A stretch of 64,000 bases of DNA from Archegozetes longisetosus (lineage: Eukaryota; Arthropoda; Arachnida; Sarcoptiformes; Trhypochthoniidae): NCBI GenBank assembly GCA_018873245.2, contig JAEMBT020000006.1:8701855-8765854 (forward strand), given 5' to 3'. Positions 12,801 through 25,280 of the stretch are shown piece after piece. The number at the start of each line of letters is the position of its first letter. Positions within the stretch are counted from its first letter, which is position 1. The position numbers and the translations under genes are program-made. Below the pieces are notes generated by a model. The model saw only the letters and a list, made by a program, of their open reading frames with translations, searched no databases and had not been told where the DNA came from.

Positions 12801-13798
12801 AATCCTCAACATCAGAAACATTTCCGAATCAAAGTTAGAGAAATATTTGTTCGCTTAGTTCGAAAATATGGGTTAGTATTGAAACAATGTCTAAATCGGT
12901 TATGAATTAAAGTAAGTTTTCTATTGTTATTCAGGTATATTATGATTTCAAAGATGATTCCGGAATCATATAAAAAAGTGTTGAAAAATATTCGTAAAGT
13001 TGAAGATCGAAAAAGAAGAAAAAGTGATAAAGATAGTGATGAAAGCGATAGACAAACAAATATGTAAGTCAATTGGTTTAAGTCTATTTTTAATCATTTT
13101 GTATCACATGTCAAAATGAACTGTGAAACAAGTTAATCTTTCTGTCTCTATCAAAATATAGTAAAAAGAGTGGTGAAATCCAAGATATTTTGGCTGATTC
13201 TTCGGATGATGAGTTGATGGAAAATGAAGATGAAGTGAAAAGCATTTCACGTAAAAATGAGTCATGGATTAAAGAAGATTTAGATGACGGCGACGAGGTT
13301 TTAGATCTGTTGAGCAATAAAATGAGTCAAAATATTTTACATAAAAACCCCGAACGGCAAACAACTGTTGCAAAAGAGAAATTTCCCATTTCTGAAGACG
13401 GAAGAATTGTTATACAAGATATCGACGATAAGAGAGGTTCAAAAAGATCAAGAGATGAAGACGAAGACGCAGATCAAAGCGATGGTGTGGCCGATGAGGA
13501 AGAAATGTCTACAAAACAATCGACTAAGACTTGGAAATCTGGTTATCAGACGGGAGGTGTTGGTATTCATCGTATTGTCAATAAAGAATCGGGTGAGGAG
13601 TACAGTTCAGCCAAAGCAAGTGGAGACATGAAAAGAAAGGGAAGACCCGATCCTTACGCTTATATACCATTGAATCGTCAATCATTGAACAAGAGAAAGA
13701 AATCTAAATTCAGCGGTCAGTTCAAAAATATTGTAAAAGCTGCTAAAAAAGGTGCAAACATCGGTTCGAGTAATAGATTCAAAAAGCAGAAAAAATAG
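9861..13798 (+). CDS. RRP12: RRP12, pre-40S ribosome biogenesis and export factor
   Basis: RRP12 is a HEAT-repeat protein of nucleolus and nucleus needed for pre-rRNA maturation and export of pre-40S particles. Exons 9861-12871, 12935-13063 and 13162-13798 join in phase to give 1258 aa (human about 1297). Evidence: the N-terminal basic block KGKGKRWKKGMSSSSNP, the ETEYFAALMT motif of the NUC173 region, PKIRKxA-like RIRKTAHKVV, ARTLGxxIS and AKNFLPILFN-like runs. The splice at 12871/12935 rebuilds RKYG-YIMISKMIPESY, matching human RKFGFELVKRLLPEEY. Exon 3 carries ILADSSDDE and the very conserved GRPDPYAYIPLNR followed by a basic tail. The ATG at 9861 is preferred; an in-frame TTG lies 9 nt upstream. 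If splicing were ignored, the reading would stop at 12905 without this tail. Its 3' end converges on MPP10. Confidence 0.96.
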
Positions 13799-13842
13799 AA
13801 ATTTCTTTGATGAAATGTTAAAATTTATTTCTGATTTAATTA
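13799..13842. terminator. 44-bp convergent 3' junction of RRP12 and MPP10
   Basis: Only 44 bp lie between the RRP12 stop (ends 13798) and the MPP10 stop (13843, minus strand). The DNA is AT-rich. Polyadenylation of each message must therefore occur inside the partner's 3' UTR or coding region, so the two transcripts very likely overlap at their 3' ends. I see no unambiguous AATAAA for either gene within these 44 bp. Confidence 0.7.
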
Positions 13843-15873
13843 TTAAAGTTTCAATTTTTTTGATTGTGGTATTAATTTGTTGCGCGTTTTCTCTATTTTA
13901 CTTTTAGGCACTATTTGTGTAGTTTTTTCTTGTAGTTTTTCGAAGAACTTCTTCGATGACCTAAAAGCATTATTTTCTTCCAAATCGTCGTTTTCTTTTA
14001 CAACTGAATCCTTTTTGGTGTCTGAGTTATTGCTCAACTTTTTCGACGCTTTATCTTTCTGTTCATTAAACTTTTGTTTCTTACTCTGCATTTTCTTCTT
14101 TATTCTTCGCGCACGCTTTTTATCAGTTTTGGATCTTTCCCCAGCGCTCTGAAGTTCCCTTTTCTTGTTGTTGAATACTTCTTGTGGTGCTAATAATGTG
14201 GCATCACTAACAGTGACAGGTGTTGCTTCTTCTGCAGTAATGGCGGGCAAATTATTTATGATTTTGACTTCTGGTTGTGGTGGTCTCGGAGTGTAGTGAA
14301 AGTTTGAGAGGGCATCTAATTGTACGAATAGATTGCGCATCAGTTTCTTTATTTCGACGTGTTCCGGATTTTCCACTTCAGTTTTCTCTTGTTGTTGTTG
14401 TTTCAGATATTCGTTTTCATAAATTTGAGCCAAACTCTGTTTGCTCTTTTCAGATTCCATTGCTATTCTTCTTCTATATTCAAAAGGTTTCTCTACTGGT
14501 TTTACTTTTCTCTCTACGTCATCATAAGAGCTGTCTTTTATTCTTTGTTTGATGATGTCTTCTAATTTAATAGTTGTTTCTTCAGTTATTAGTGGAGCAG
14601 GTCTTGAGATATGATCGAAGTGAAGATGTTCTTCAAGAAGACTATTTTCTGGTCTTTTATCTGAAGCAACCTCTCCCTGCAACTGCCACGGCTTTGATGC
14701 TAAGTTCTCTCTTTCTTGTTTAGCTATTTTTTCTCTTAGCATTTCCTGGATTTGTTCAAATTCTGATTTATTTTCTTGTGGTTCTGTGCCATCATTGGTT
14801 TTATTGGCGATACTTTTAAGTCTATCATTCAGTTTATCGAACTCTTCGTCTTCACTGTCACTACTACTGATTGCATTTAAACTAAAATCTATTTCGTTAT
14901 CATTATTATTAACTTCAATATCATTCAATTCAACATCTCTGGTGTCTATCTCTTCATCGCTTTCTCCATCGCTTTCTTCATCAAATTCTTCATCACTCGA
15001 ACTGTTATCGTCTTTGCCGACATCTGCATCGTTTGGAGCATCAAAAAAATCTGAAAACATGGCTTCTCTGGCATTATTTTGCTCGTCTTTAGAGTTATTT
15101 TCATTTTTCAAGTCGTTTAATTGATCATCATATCCTGATTCAGAAGATTCATCAGCGAAGTAATCGATTTCATCATCACTTTCTTCATCACTATTATGAA
15201 TTCCTGATCTAATTCTCTCTTCTTTAATATCTTCACTATCCAAAAACTTTTCCAATTCACTCAACTTAAAGAACATGTCATCAACTCCTGACTTATTCTC
15301 AAACTTAACGGTTTTTTCACTGGATAATTCATTTTTATTAATTGAATCATCCATTTTTTCAACTAATTTTCGTTTAGATTTCTTATCAATTTCTAAATTA
15401 TCACTCGTTTGAATGTTTAGCAAATCAGTGGTTTGTTTAACTTTTTCTTCTGCGATATTAAGCCCCAAATTATTAGAATTGACAGTAATATTTGCCACTT
15501 CTTTAACCAATACTGTAAGAATTGGTTCATTTTGTAGTTCAATTTGTTGCCAAATCTGTTCATCATCGAAGTCTTTGACATGTAATTTATTCAATGACTT
15601 ATTGTTAGAGAAGATGCTTGACTTTCCATTAGAACATTCTGCAATCAGTCGCTTATTAAAGTCATACAAGCATTTAGTCAACTCTTTAAATTGTTGCGAC
15701 TTTTGGTCATCAGATCTAAAAAGGATTGAATAAAGAGTTATTCGAATAATTAAATCAAAATTAAGTGTAAATAATACTAACGTAATGAAAGAGTCGATTG
15801 GTTTGGTTGATTTATTAAATTTAATTATTGTCTCATTTAATTCATTATTACTATTATTGGAATTTGAATTCAT
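13843..15873 (-). CDS. MPHOSPH10: MPP10, U3 snoRNP / SSU processome subunit
   Basis: MPP10 belongs to the U3 snoRNP subcomplex (with IMP3 and IMP4) needed for 18S rRNA processing in the nucleolus. Exons 15873-15782 and 15715-13843 give 654 aa. Family marks: LTKCLYDFNKR and FDDEQIWQQIELQNEPIL near the N-terminus, long acidic blocks rich in Asp/Glu/Ser in the middle, then KPWQLQGEV, KRPENSLLEEHLHFDH, ITEETTIKLEDIIKQRIKD, NPEHVEIKKLM and LDALSNFHYTP, PAITAEEATPVTVSDATLLAP, a basic coiled tail and a final KLKL as in the human protein. The intron 15781-15716 is 66 nt with no in-frame stop, so the unspliced frame reads 676 aa; the 22 extra residues are hydrophobic and absent from the family, and removing them gives FITSDDQK in good alignment. 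Confidence 0.95.
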   Translation of the reverse strand: MNSNSNNSNNELNETIIKFNKSTKPIDSFITLVLFTLNFDLIIRITLYSILFRSDDQKSQQFKELTKCLYDFNKRLIAECSNGKSSIFSNNKSLNKLHVKDFDDEQIWQQIELQNEPILTVLVKEVANITVNSNNLGLNIAEEKVKQTTDLLNIQTSDNLEIDKKSKRKLVEKMDDSINKNELSSEKTVKFENKSGVDDMFFKLSELEKFLDSEDIKEERIRSGIHNSDEESDDEIDYFADESSESGYDDQLNDLKNENNSKDEQNNAREAMFSDFFDAPNDADVGKDDNSSSDEEFDEESDGESDEEIDTRDVELNDIEVNNNDNEIDFSLNAISSSDSEDEEFDKLNDRLKSIANKTNDGTEPQENKSEFEQIQEMLREKIAKQERENLASKPWQLQGEVASDKRPENSLLEEHLHFDHISRPAPLITEETTIKLEDIIKQRIKDSSYDDVERKVKPVEKPFEYRRRIAMESEKSKQSLAQIYENEYLKQQQQEKTEVENPEHVEIKKLMRNLFVQLDALSNFHYTPRPPQPEVKIINNLPAITAEEATPVTVSDATLLAPQEVFNNKKRELQSAGERSKTDKKRARRIKKKMQSKKQKFNEQKDKASKKLSNNSDTKKDSVVKENDDLEENNAFRSSKKFFEKLQEKTTQIVPKSKIEKTRNKLIPQSKKLKL

Positions 15874-17758
15874 TTTCGTTTAAATATAATTCATAAGAAA
15901 ATAAAACAATTATTTCAATGTAGTTATTTGTGAAATACTGTATTTTAAACGAAAAGCAAACATTTGATATGAACACGTTTTTAAAGTTTGATCACATGAC
16001 ACACAGTTTAATGCAAAAGCATTTATGGCATAGAGAGGATATGAGGAACACTTTAAACTTGGTACGGTTATCAAATTTTGGCTATGTTAGAGTGCTAACG
16101 TGTCACTTCTCTTGTCTACCTGATCCACTAAACTAAATCGTTGTTACGACAAGATGTTAACAAGTTAAGGTAAGTAAAGAGAATGGCGCGCTAGGTTTGG
16201 AATAGCTATTTAACTGTGAACTAGCTAAAGTGCTCCGCATACTTCTTCTTTACCCTGTAGAGAGCTAAGCATTAAATGAGCGCAATTTTTTGTAATAGTT
16301 TGAAAACTTTTCAAACAAGTTTCTATATCTTAAAAAGTTTAGTGAATCAGCCATCAATGCAACCTTATTATTATTGAATGACATTGCATCCAACAAATTG
16401 AAATTTTAGTTATTATTTAAAAAAAGCTTTACATGATACTTTTGTAGAAACTAATTTCAATAGAAATAACAAATGCAGTAAAACCTATCTTGCACACGAT
16501 GTTAAGCCCTTTTTAAAAATGCATAAACAAGACTGTGAGAGATTAAGGGTTATTCTTTGTTCTTTTTTAAAGAGGGCTTAACCATATGCTCAAGATAGAC
16601 GGGTTTACTTATATACGATCGAATATAAGCAAAGTTCACTTTACTCCTACTCGATCTTTTTCCGTTCAAGTTCGATTTTTACCTTGGTTTTTAAAATGAA
16701 AATGAAGGCTTATTCTCGAAAAGTTCAAATATTTGTGAAAGCCTTGAAACTTTGATTTGACGTGACGCAAATGCAGTACCAAAATGTTTTATTTCAGTTA
16801 ATTTTAAATTTATGCAACAATCCAGTTAATCATTCAATCAAATGGCGCTTTAAATGTGTCATTCTCTCCAATTTGACTGCATTTTCTACTCCTACTTTTT
16901 ATAATTTTGAAAAGGTAAATACTTTACTCTTATTGTGAAAAATATTTGTAGAAAATGCTTTTACTTTACTTTCCCTAAAATGACATCCCACCAATCAGTA
17001 CTTTGACCTTAAGTTATCGGACTGTTGCAGAAAGCCTAATCTTGCATATAGGATCTTATCATTACTTTGCTATCTTTTATGACTCAACAGAGCATTCGGG
17101 AAATTTGAAGCTAGGATTTAGTTTTTATAACTTCATTAAGGATATGCGCATGATTTCAGTAGATGTTTGAAACGCAGCAATACTATATATCCATAAAGAA
17201 ATTAATAGATCAAAGCTTATAAATAAAAAGGCTTATCTAAGCTGTGTTTTATTAATATGAACCATCATAAATTAGTCAACTGAGATGAGACCTTTATTTT
17301 ATATTAGCTATTAGTCGCTGATGGGTGTACTTCAAGTCAACTTTTCACTATAATAGTAACTTACATTTCGAAACATTCAACTTGAAGTCGTCTCAAGTTC
17401 AGTATTAAATATAGAGCAACTGCCTTATAACTATACAATTTATTTCATTCAATTCATACCCGCTTAATATAATACTATTTGATTGTATAGTTTCTAAACT
17501 TATTTTTATCACATCTAAAGTTTGTGATACAGTATTCACTCTGGCCTATATTAAGGCTGTTGAGCAAACTGAAAGTTTTAAAAGTGTTATGATTAGGAAT
17601 GTGTGACATTTCATAGTATATTATTTTAATAAATACATATCGATTATAAGCACATTAAACAACAGGTGTCATTCATTATAACTGATTTTATTGGGGAAAC
17701 ATAACAATCATTTGTTTATTTCATATTAGTCTGTCTTTAGCTTTTTAAACTACACATC
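15874..17758. other. intergenic region between MPP10 and the CTL gene
   Basis: Two divergent start codons (15873 minus, 17759 plus) flank it, so promoters of both genes and perhaps a 5' UTR exon of the CTL gene lie here. It contains a hairpin MITE at 16476-16612. A 68-codon frame at 15930-16136 has no family resemblance. No other structure was recognised. Confidence 0.6.
16476..16612. mobile_element. palindromic MITE, CAGT-ended family, copy A
   Basis: The left end CAGTAAAACCTATCTTG and the reverse complement of the right end AAGTAAACCCGTCTATCTTG match over about 40 bp, continuing through GTTAAGCCC and an A/T run on both arms. This is a long imperfect inverted repeat of about 137 bp with no coding capacity, typical of a MITE. 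Related copies lie at 22250, 38689 and 53138. The CAGT termini with TA flanks in copy C suggest mobilisation by a Tc1/mariner-pogo-type transposase (inference). Confidence 0.7.
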
Positions 17759-20700
17759 ATGCCAAAGAGGATTAATGATAGTTCCACGAGCAATGGAAAC
17801 AATTTTGGTATGTTTTGTATACTCTCGTTAACTACATTCTTTATTAATCACTATTTATCTTCGTGTTTCTCTTTAAATAACTACGATAATTTTAAGTATT
17901 CATTAACTTTATAATTATCGATTGAAGCTCTAAAACTTTCAGTTCATAACTTAAGTTGTGTTTTAAATCAACTCCATCTCATTAGAAGTGGTGTTAGTTT
18001 CAAAACAAATTTATAACTTGTGAATGAGTTAATGTTTAATACCTCACTAATGTTTTTCGAAGTCTGCTCGTATGCGACTATTTACAGTGTAAAACAGTTC
18101 GTCAAATTTCTTACAGTCATTATATCATAGGTAAAATGTTCATTTGTTTATATTTTGCTCTCAATCTATATAAGTTTGAAACATTGAAAGTAATGAGAAA
18201 TAGGCCACTACTGTGTAATTGATACGGATGTGTGAATAGATTTCTAGTGCAATAAATTAACAGTTAATTATGCGTCAAAACTATTGTTATCTTTCATTTT
18301 TCAAATGATGACTTCAAATATGTTCGCACTTTAGACTGAAATCTATTGCTAGATAGTTTTTACGATTTGATCAGATTTTGCAATATTAGTTGAAATTGAA
18401 AAATCTCAGAGTATATGAGAGTGATCTTTGATCAGAAAAATCGTGTTATCGCCATAAAGTTTACAATAACTAAATTGCTTTATTTTATGCATTTCTTGCC
18501 ATTAACTTTGTTTATCAAATTTCAAGCTTGCAATGGTTTTATGTTTTCATAAGAATTTTCAAAATAGATTTATCTTAACTTTGAGTTTATAAAAACTTAA
18601 ATTGGACACTTGTTTAAGAACAAATTTTTGCATTAGGGTAGCTCATAGTTATTTGTACTGAACTATAATAAAGGAGTCGTTTCTGAAATATTTCACAGAA
18701 ACATAACTGGGATCACTGCATATCAGTTCTGATTGCTAGTAGAGATATGATTGTTATGTGATTTACTGTATGTTAAGGAACTAAATTCAAATGATTTCCT
18801 TTTAAGCAATAGTTCGGTCACATAAAGCTTCTAAATCAATTAAATTGATCGATTAGAATGTTTGTTACGATAGTTTTTTTGAGTGAAATAAACTTGAGCA
18901 CTTCTTTCATATTTATATAGTTAAGAATAGAAAGATAAACATAATAGTGTCAATAAAATATCATTTCAGACTTGCTCATTGTTTCAGAATGTAAATTATA
19001 GTATTTTACTCAAATTTTCATTTGCTGATTCATTTCATTTTTGGTTAATACCATCAAATATGAGAGATTTTTGCTTAAGAAGTCTTAGTCCCATTATGGC
19101 TCAAGAGTATGGTTAAGATTAACAAGTTATTGACTGCTATCGATTCTTCGTATTGATATTTCTGTAGTAACATGTAGAATATATGAATTTTTGTCTCGGG
19201 ATCGACCAAATATTAAATCGATGTAAATCCAATCAAATTGATTAGATTGTTTGTCATATCTGGTTTGCAAGTTTATACCAGTCTGTAAATTACTCTGAAA
19301 TTTAGATTGATCTCCTTGAAACTTGCAAGTACCTAACTGCAATAGTGATAATTATGAATTTTTATGGAATTGACTCCCCATCGTAAAATAAAAATTATCT
19401 TATTATTCGCATTAATGAGACCAGACATAGCTTAAACAGGTATAAATTTAATGACTAATGCGTAAAGTTAATACCAAGAAAAGCTGTTTGATGGGAAGAT
19501 AAAACTGAATATTTTCAATCGAAAGTATATTCAGTCAACATATTTAAATGTTAGATCAAGTTCGTTAGCATTTGATTGTTAGATGAGGTGCAAGTTTATT
19601 ATTTAATGGCTTATCGAACTGATAGATAAAACAGAAGCCAAATTGTAAATACAATCAATAGTTCAGTGCTTTATAAGTAATTTATAGATGAAAACTCAAC
19701 TTTGATGACTTATTTTAGAATAAATGTTGGATTCGCTAGAATTCTATAATTTCAAAGTCATTATGACTTATTGTAACTTTTAATCTTGGTACAGTTAAGT
19801 AATCATATAGAAAGCATTTTTTGTTGTTGTTACAAACTATTGTTTGTCTTAAAGTAATAATAAAATTAAATGACATTGAGTATTGTTTCATTAACACATC
19901 ATATTGATTATCGAATGTGAAAAACATAGATTAAGGTTTTCATTTATGAATCATACTCACGAATGCTATGCAATACAGTTTAGTAAAAATAAAATACAAT
20001 GTAAATCAGAATGCTTTTTTTTAACAGTTATAAAGTTGAAAACCGAGTTCAAATATTAAAAATTCAACTTTATGTTGATGCATCTATAAGAATCTGAATA
20101 TGAAAATTTGTATATTTTTATTGCTCAATAACATGAGGTGTCATATGAAAAATGTTATTTTTATTATTATTTATTTTTGTTGAACTAATTTTATGAAGAT
20201 ACACCATAGCAACACACAAGTTTGTTCGATAAAAACAATTCAAAATAAAGACTTTATAAGCAATTCTAAGTATTCTTAATGCAATTCTTTAATATTGCAA
20301 TTTTATTCATGCGCTCACCATTATATTAGTTTTTATTATACCTTTAAAACTTGTGACGGAGTAACACAGTTGCATATATTTACTTACAAAACAACATTAT
20401 TTTATTTTCTTTTCATTCACTTTAATATATAATAGAAAGTTTGAAAAACTTCTCTTTTATTGCTTTTGGATGATAGGAGACAGAAATAATTCACTTTGAT
20501 AGAAGTTTATATTTACTCAACTTCTTTTATGCCCATATGAAACATTTTTTGTGTCCGTATATAACTCATACTATAATTAATTAATTGAAAAGTTCTAAAA
20601 TGTTTTTCATACAGTTTGTGTTTATTACAGTTGGTTTTTAATAGCTAACACGACTAAATCTGATTTCAGTTTCTGAGCTCACATCCAATAAAACATTAAA

Positions 20701-23700
20701 GTTGCAGATGAATTAAGTTAATTGAATTTATAACATTTACAATCCATTAGATTCTGTTAATTTATTGTTCAGGCCTCTAATATTTGTCGCTGAGATATTG
20801 ATCTATTTATGATAAAAACTTACATAAATATATGATATGTTATGACATTGACACTCTTTAGCCTACAGTTAGCTATATATACTTTAAATAAGTTAATTCA
20901 TTAGAAATAGTTACATTTTGCCGTGACAGCAAACAATTAGAGCTACGATTAGTTGACGGAAAAGTTTTGTAATACTTACATAATTGAACTATCATCAAAC
21001 TCATAATAGTTTAGAATTATATGAATAAATTATTAATTAACGGTTTCAGAAGCATTTTTTTATATTTGAATTTTTTTTTGATAAATGATTACTCGGTAAA
21101 CAACTTTGAGGAGCAGTCCTTAAAAATTTAATAAGTTTATTACTAGATAGAATAATAATAAGAACCAGTATTCTGTATGCAGTTTACCGTATTCTTATTA
21201 TCTTAATGTCTATTTGAAACTATTTGATTGAATGTGACTTTTAAAAATTTCTTATTTAAATATAAATTTCTATTCGAGTAAATTTCATCCATAAAATTAG
21301 TCGAATATGTTTAAAGAAAATAGCTTTAGTTTCCTTGATGATTCTTATGTTGACGCTTCTGTTAAGAAATCATTTTTGAAAACCAGGCGAACCACTCACA
21401 TACGATCCATCATTTAATGGTCCACTTAAAAACCGAAGTTGTACGGATGTCATCATTTTACTCATTTTCATTGCATTCATTGGTTGTTGGATTGCGATTG
21501 CAGTTTTAGGTGAAGTATATTTGAATCAAATTGGCCAGTTCTGCAAAGATGCTAGGTTAATTGATTAAATTTTGAAACTAGGATTCATTCATGGAGACCC
21601 AGAAAAAATCCTATATCCTACCGATACTTATGGAAGAATATGTGGTCGCGGAGATCTTACGTAATTGATTTTCTTAAAATTTAGCATTAATTTGATCGGT
21701 TGGCTAAATTAAATGATATATTTCAGGGATAAACCATATCTATTTTTCTTTGATTTAATGAAATGTGCGGCAAATCCGAAAGATTCCTTTTTCAATGGAT
21801 GTGATACGCCTCAGGTATTCTAAGTCTCTGTTAATTTTCATGCTTTTAAGCAATGTTCAACTTTACTGACTCTTGACTTTTCTAAATTCAGGTCTGTGTC
21901 TCTAAGTGTCCGAATCAAACATTTTCCATATATAAAATGGAACAAATTGACAATAAATATAGTAACTCCATTATTTGTAAATATAACATCACTTGGAATC
22001 CAAATGTGAGTCTTCACTTACGATTGACTTTGAGAATCAATTTTGTTAATTCAACTTAATTTTTATGAATGAATTTTCAATATCAGCTGATTTCTATCGA
22101 GAATTACTTTAAACCAGTTTTAATTCTTTAGAATATTGCTGATTTGGTCGATAGTAACGATTGTGCGGGTCTTTACTTTAACAGCACGCCTTGTAAGTAA
22201 ATTAATTTTATCGAAAGTTTAGGTAGCTGCTCAAACGTTTAAGAGTTACAATGAAACCTATCTGAACTTGATATGTCGCTAGGTCATTTTTAAAATTCAA
22301 TAAAAATTAAATCATGTTTATCTATGAAATTTTTATATTCTAGTTTAAAAACCACATAAACTCATGTTAAAGACAGATTTTACTCTACTTGAAACCAAAA
22401 ATAACTTTCAATATTTTGTTCAAGTGAATTTCTGTTACTAAGGACATTTATGTTATTAATTTTTTGCAATTTGAAAAATAGTTGCCGGACGATGTATTCC
22501 ATCATTTCTAAAAATGATTGGTGACAATCTGATGGATGGAATGAAAAACAGTACACTCCAAGATGAAAGTGGTTCTATTGATTACAGTAGGATTAAGAAG
22601 ACTAACAGGTGATTGATGATTTTATAGAGTTTCAGTTAGATTATGTTATTGAACGTTCATTAGATTGAATATGATAATGCTGATCTATTGTTTTCAGGAT
22701 GGTAGCTATGCTTTTGAATGCGAGAGAAGTTGGTAGCAAAATAGTTCAAGATCTAATTAATGTGTGGAAATGGATACTTGCGTATGAATCTTCGTCATTA
22801 TTTATTAATTGAATTTGATCAAAATGTTTGTTTCTTTAGTGGTCTTGCAATAGCAATGCTCGTTTCATTAGCTTGGATTGTACTTATGCAATGGTTCGCA
22901 AAAATTATGGTTTGGTTCTCTATAGTAGCCTTAATAGCGTTGAACGGAACAGGTCTTTATTACTCTATTAAACGCTATAATGAGTTAAAAACCTTGGACC
23001 AGTCAAGCAACTCAACCACAAGAGTCAAAGAAGCCGAATCATTCTACGATTTTCGTGATTCAATGAAGGGCGAATTGGATACATATCTAGCTAACAAAAA
23101 CACATGGCTTGTGTTCAGCATAATTTGTGGTTGTATTTTGCTAATTTTAATATTGATTTTGTTATATCTTCGAAATCGTATACGACTGGCTATAGCTTTG
23201 ATAATAGAAGCGAGCAAGTGAGATATTCGTACTAATTAAGCATCTTAAGTTATTTTTCTAATATAAAACATACACTTAGGGCTGTCTCATGTGTGAAATC
23301 GTCTCTACTTTTCCCGGTAATTCCATATATTTTGCAGTTTGTTGTTATCGTCTTTTGGGGTGCAGTCGCTATTATGATTACAGCATCTGGTCAGCCTAAA
23401 TATCTTAATGAAAGAGGAAAAGAATGTGATCCAAATGTAAGAATAAGGAACATTTATCAATCTAATGAAGTTTGATTTTGATCAAAAGTTAAAATATTTC
23501 AGAAGTATACTAGTGGCAATTGTACATTCACCAAGTACTATCAGGACAATTACATAATTTATGCACAAGTATATAATTTATTCGGTCTTCTTTGGGGCTT
23601 ATTCTTTATTGTTGGAATTGGTAAGCAAGATAAAGCTAATTCCTTTTATAAGAATAGTTTACATACTTTCGTTATTTTATTGACTGACTTTTTTGATTGT

Positions 23701-25280
23701 TCGTGTTGTGAGAGTTTCATTTAGAAAAAGTTGTTTAGATGAATCATTAAGACTTTTGATATAAAAAACTATGCACACAAAGATGTACAAAACCATATAT
23801 TCTCTGCTTGAAACTTGTCTACAGCCGAAAAATTTGTAAAAAAAACTTCAAATATCTCTTGAAACACTTTTCAGCACTTGTATTACACTTAGAAACTTAA
23901 TAATCCTCAATAGGATCAAGAGAGAGACTGTTGTTATGTCAAGCCTGCTGTGATGTGCATCGATTTGTTGGCAAATTTGATTTTAATGCTTTGATTATTA
24001 TATTGAATATCCTATAAGCTTCTTAATATCTTTTATGCTATGAAAAATTGAAAGCACGCTACAAAAACGCATTAATTCTAGCTGTTACCAAGGATTATTA
24101 AGTTTTCCAGTGTAGGTAATGACTAAATTTTTTGAAAACATTTTAGGGCATGTGAGTCTTGCGGGTGCTTTTGCTTCTTATTATTGGGTACTCAATAAGC
24201 CCGATGATGTCCCATATTTTGCAGTCTTTGGTGGATTCTATCGTTGCATGAGGTCTATCATTAATTTAAAGTTGGTTATTTAAAGATGAAACACTCAATT
24301 TTTTCATTGTAGATACCATGTTGGATCTGTTGCATTGGGATCACTACTTATAGCAACCATCAGATTCATTAGGATTATTTTGGAATATATTGATAGGAAA
24401 TGCCGCAAGTATGCGAATAATCCTGTCGCTAAAGCCATTTTATGGTAAGCAATACATCAATTTTCAAGTTCAATCAAAATAGTTATTTGTCATTTCTGCT
24501 TTTACTTAAGTTGTTGCAAATGTTTCTTTTGGTGTTTGGAAGCATTCATGAGGTTCATTAATAAGAACGCGTATATAATGATTGCGATTTATGGAAAAAA
24601 TTTCTGTCGCTCTGCTTCGAAGGGATTTTTCCTGGTCCTTAGAAACGCTGCGCGGTATCAATCATTTTCTTATTTACTCCAATCAATATTAATTCATAAA
24701 ATTGCTTTCTATAGAGCTATCGTTTTGGACAAAGTGACTGATTTTCTTTTAATAATTGGCAAACTGGCAGTCACTTCAATCATAGCCCTTCTGTCGTTTT
24801 ACGTATTTAGCCATAAAGTGGAATTTGTTGAAATTCCTGATCTTAACTACTATTGGGCTCCTATTGCTGTAAGTCATTTTTCAATTCAATCATTGATAAT
24901 TAAGCGAAACAATCATTATCAAGTGTTTATTGCGAAGTCTGAAAAGATTACCTGAGATGAATTGTAAAGATTGATTTTATACTTATTAGGTGATAACATT
25001 CGGAACATACCTGATTTCGAGCAGTTTCTTCAGTGTGTACCATATGGCTGTCGATACGCTCTTTCTCTGTTACTGTAAGTTTCATTCATCAAAAGCAGTT
25101 GATTACGATCAAAAAGCATTTGCATCCACATTTATCTATTAATTGCTACCAATTTGTACTAAAATATTGACTAATTTTCTCATTAAAGTGGAAGATTGTG
25201 AACGTAACGACGGATCGAAAGAAAAGCCTTACTATATGTCTAAACAGTTGAGCAAAGTATTTGGACAGAAGAATCGATGA
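17759..25280 (+). CDS. choline transporter-like protein (SLC44/CTL family)
   Basis: CTL proteins are plasma- and organelle-membrane transporters for choline or ethanolamine, usually with about 10 membrane helices. Exons: 17759-17807, 21387-21509, 21582-21660, 21727-21814, 21892-22005, 22132-22192, 22482-22608, 22698-22781, 22840-23217, 23280-23436, 23503-23620, 24147-24252, 24313-24444, 24511-24654, 24715-24868, 24990-25074, 25189-25280. All have GT-AG ends and continuous phase; 696 aa (human CTL2 about 706). Seen: YDPSFNGPLKNRSCTD before TM1 (about 38-57), a Cys-rich extracellular loop with GDPxKxLYPTD and Asn-glycosylation sites, LAGAFASYYW, KPDD, RYHVGSVALGSL, NKNAYIMIAIYGKNFC, LDKVTDF, DTLFLCYLEDCERNDGS and a tail KPYYMSKQL. 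Closest in memory to CTL2/4; orthology not resolved. Intron 14 (24655-24714, 60 nt) lacks stops. The short first exon sits 3.6 kb upstream, so other first exons are possible. Confidence 0.95.
17808..21386 (+). other. 3.6-kb first intron of the CTL gene
   Basis: It separates the 49-nt first coding exon (donor G|GTATGT) from exon 2, while most other introns of this gene are 55-120 bp. I found no coding exon in it; short open frames at 19127-19342 and 19736-19927 are AT-driven. A long first intron is a common site for enhancers or alternative first exons, but no element is recognisable. Confidence 0.6.
22250..22386. mobile_element. degenerate MITE, CAGT-ended family, copy B
   Basis: Lies inside CTL intron 6. 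The left end reads ATGAAACCTATCTGAACTTGATATG and the reverse complement of the right end AGTAAAATCTGTCTTTAACATG; both resemble the ends of the copies at 38689 and 53138. Arms are decayed and limits uncertain by a few bases. Confidence 0.45.

Noticed and set aside
15930..16136. 68-codon plus-strand frame upstream of MPP10
   Set aside because: No family resemblance and no splice partner; likely chance.
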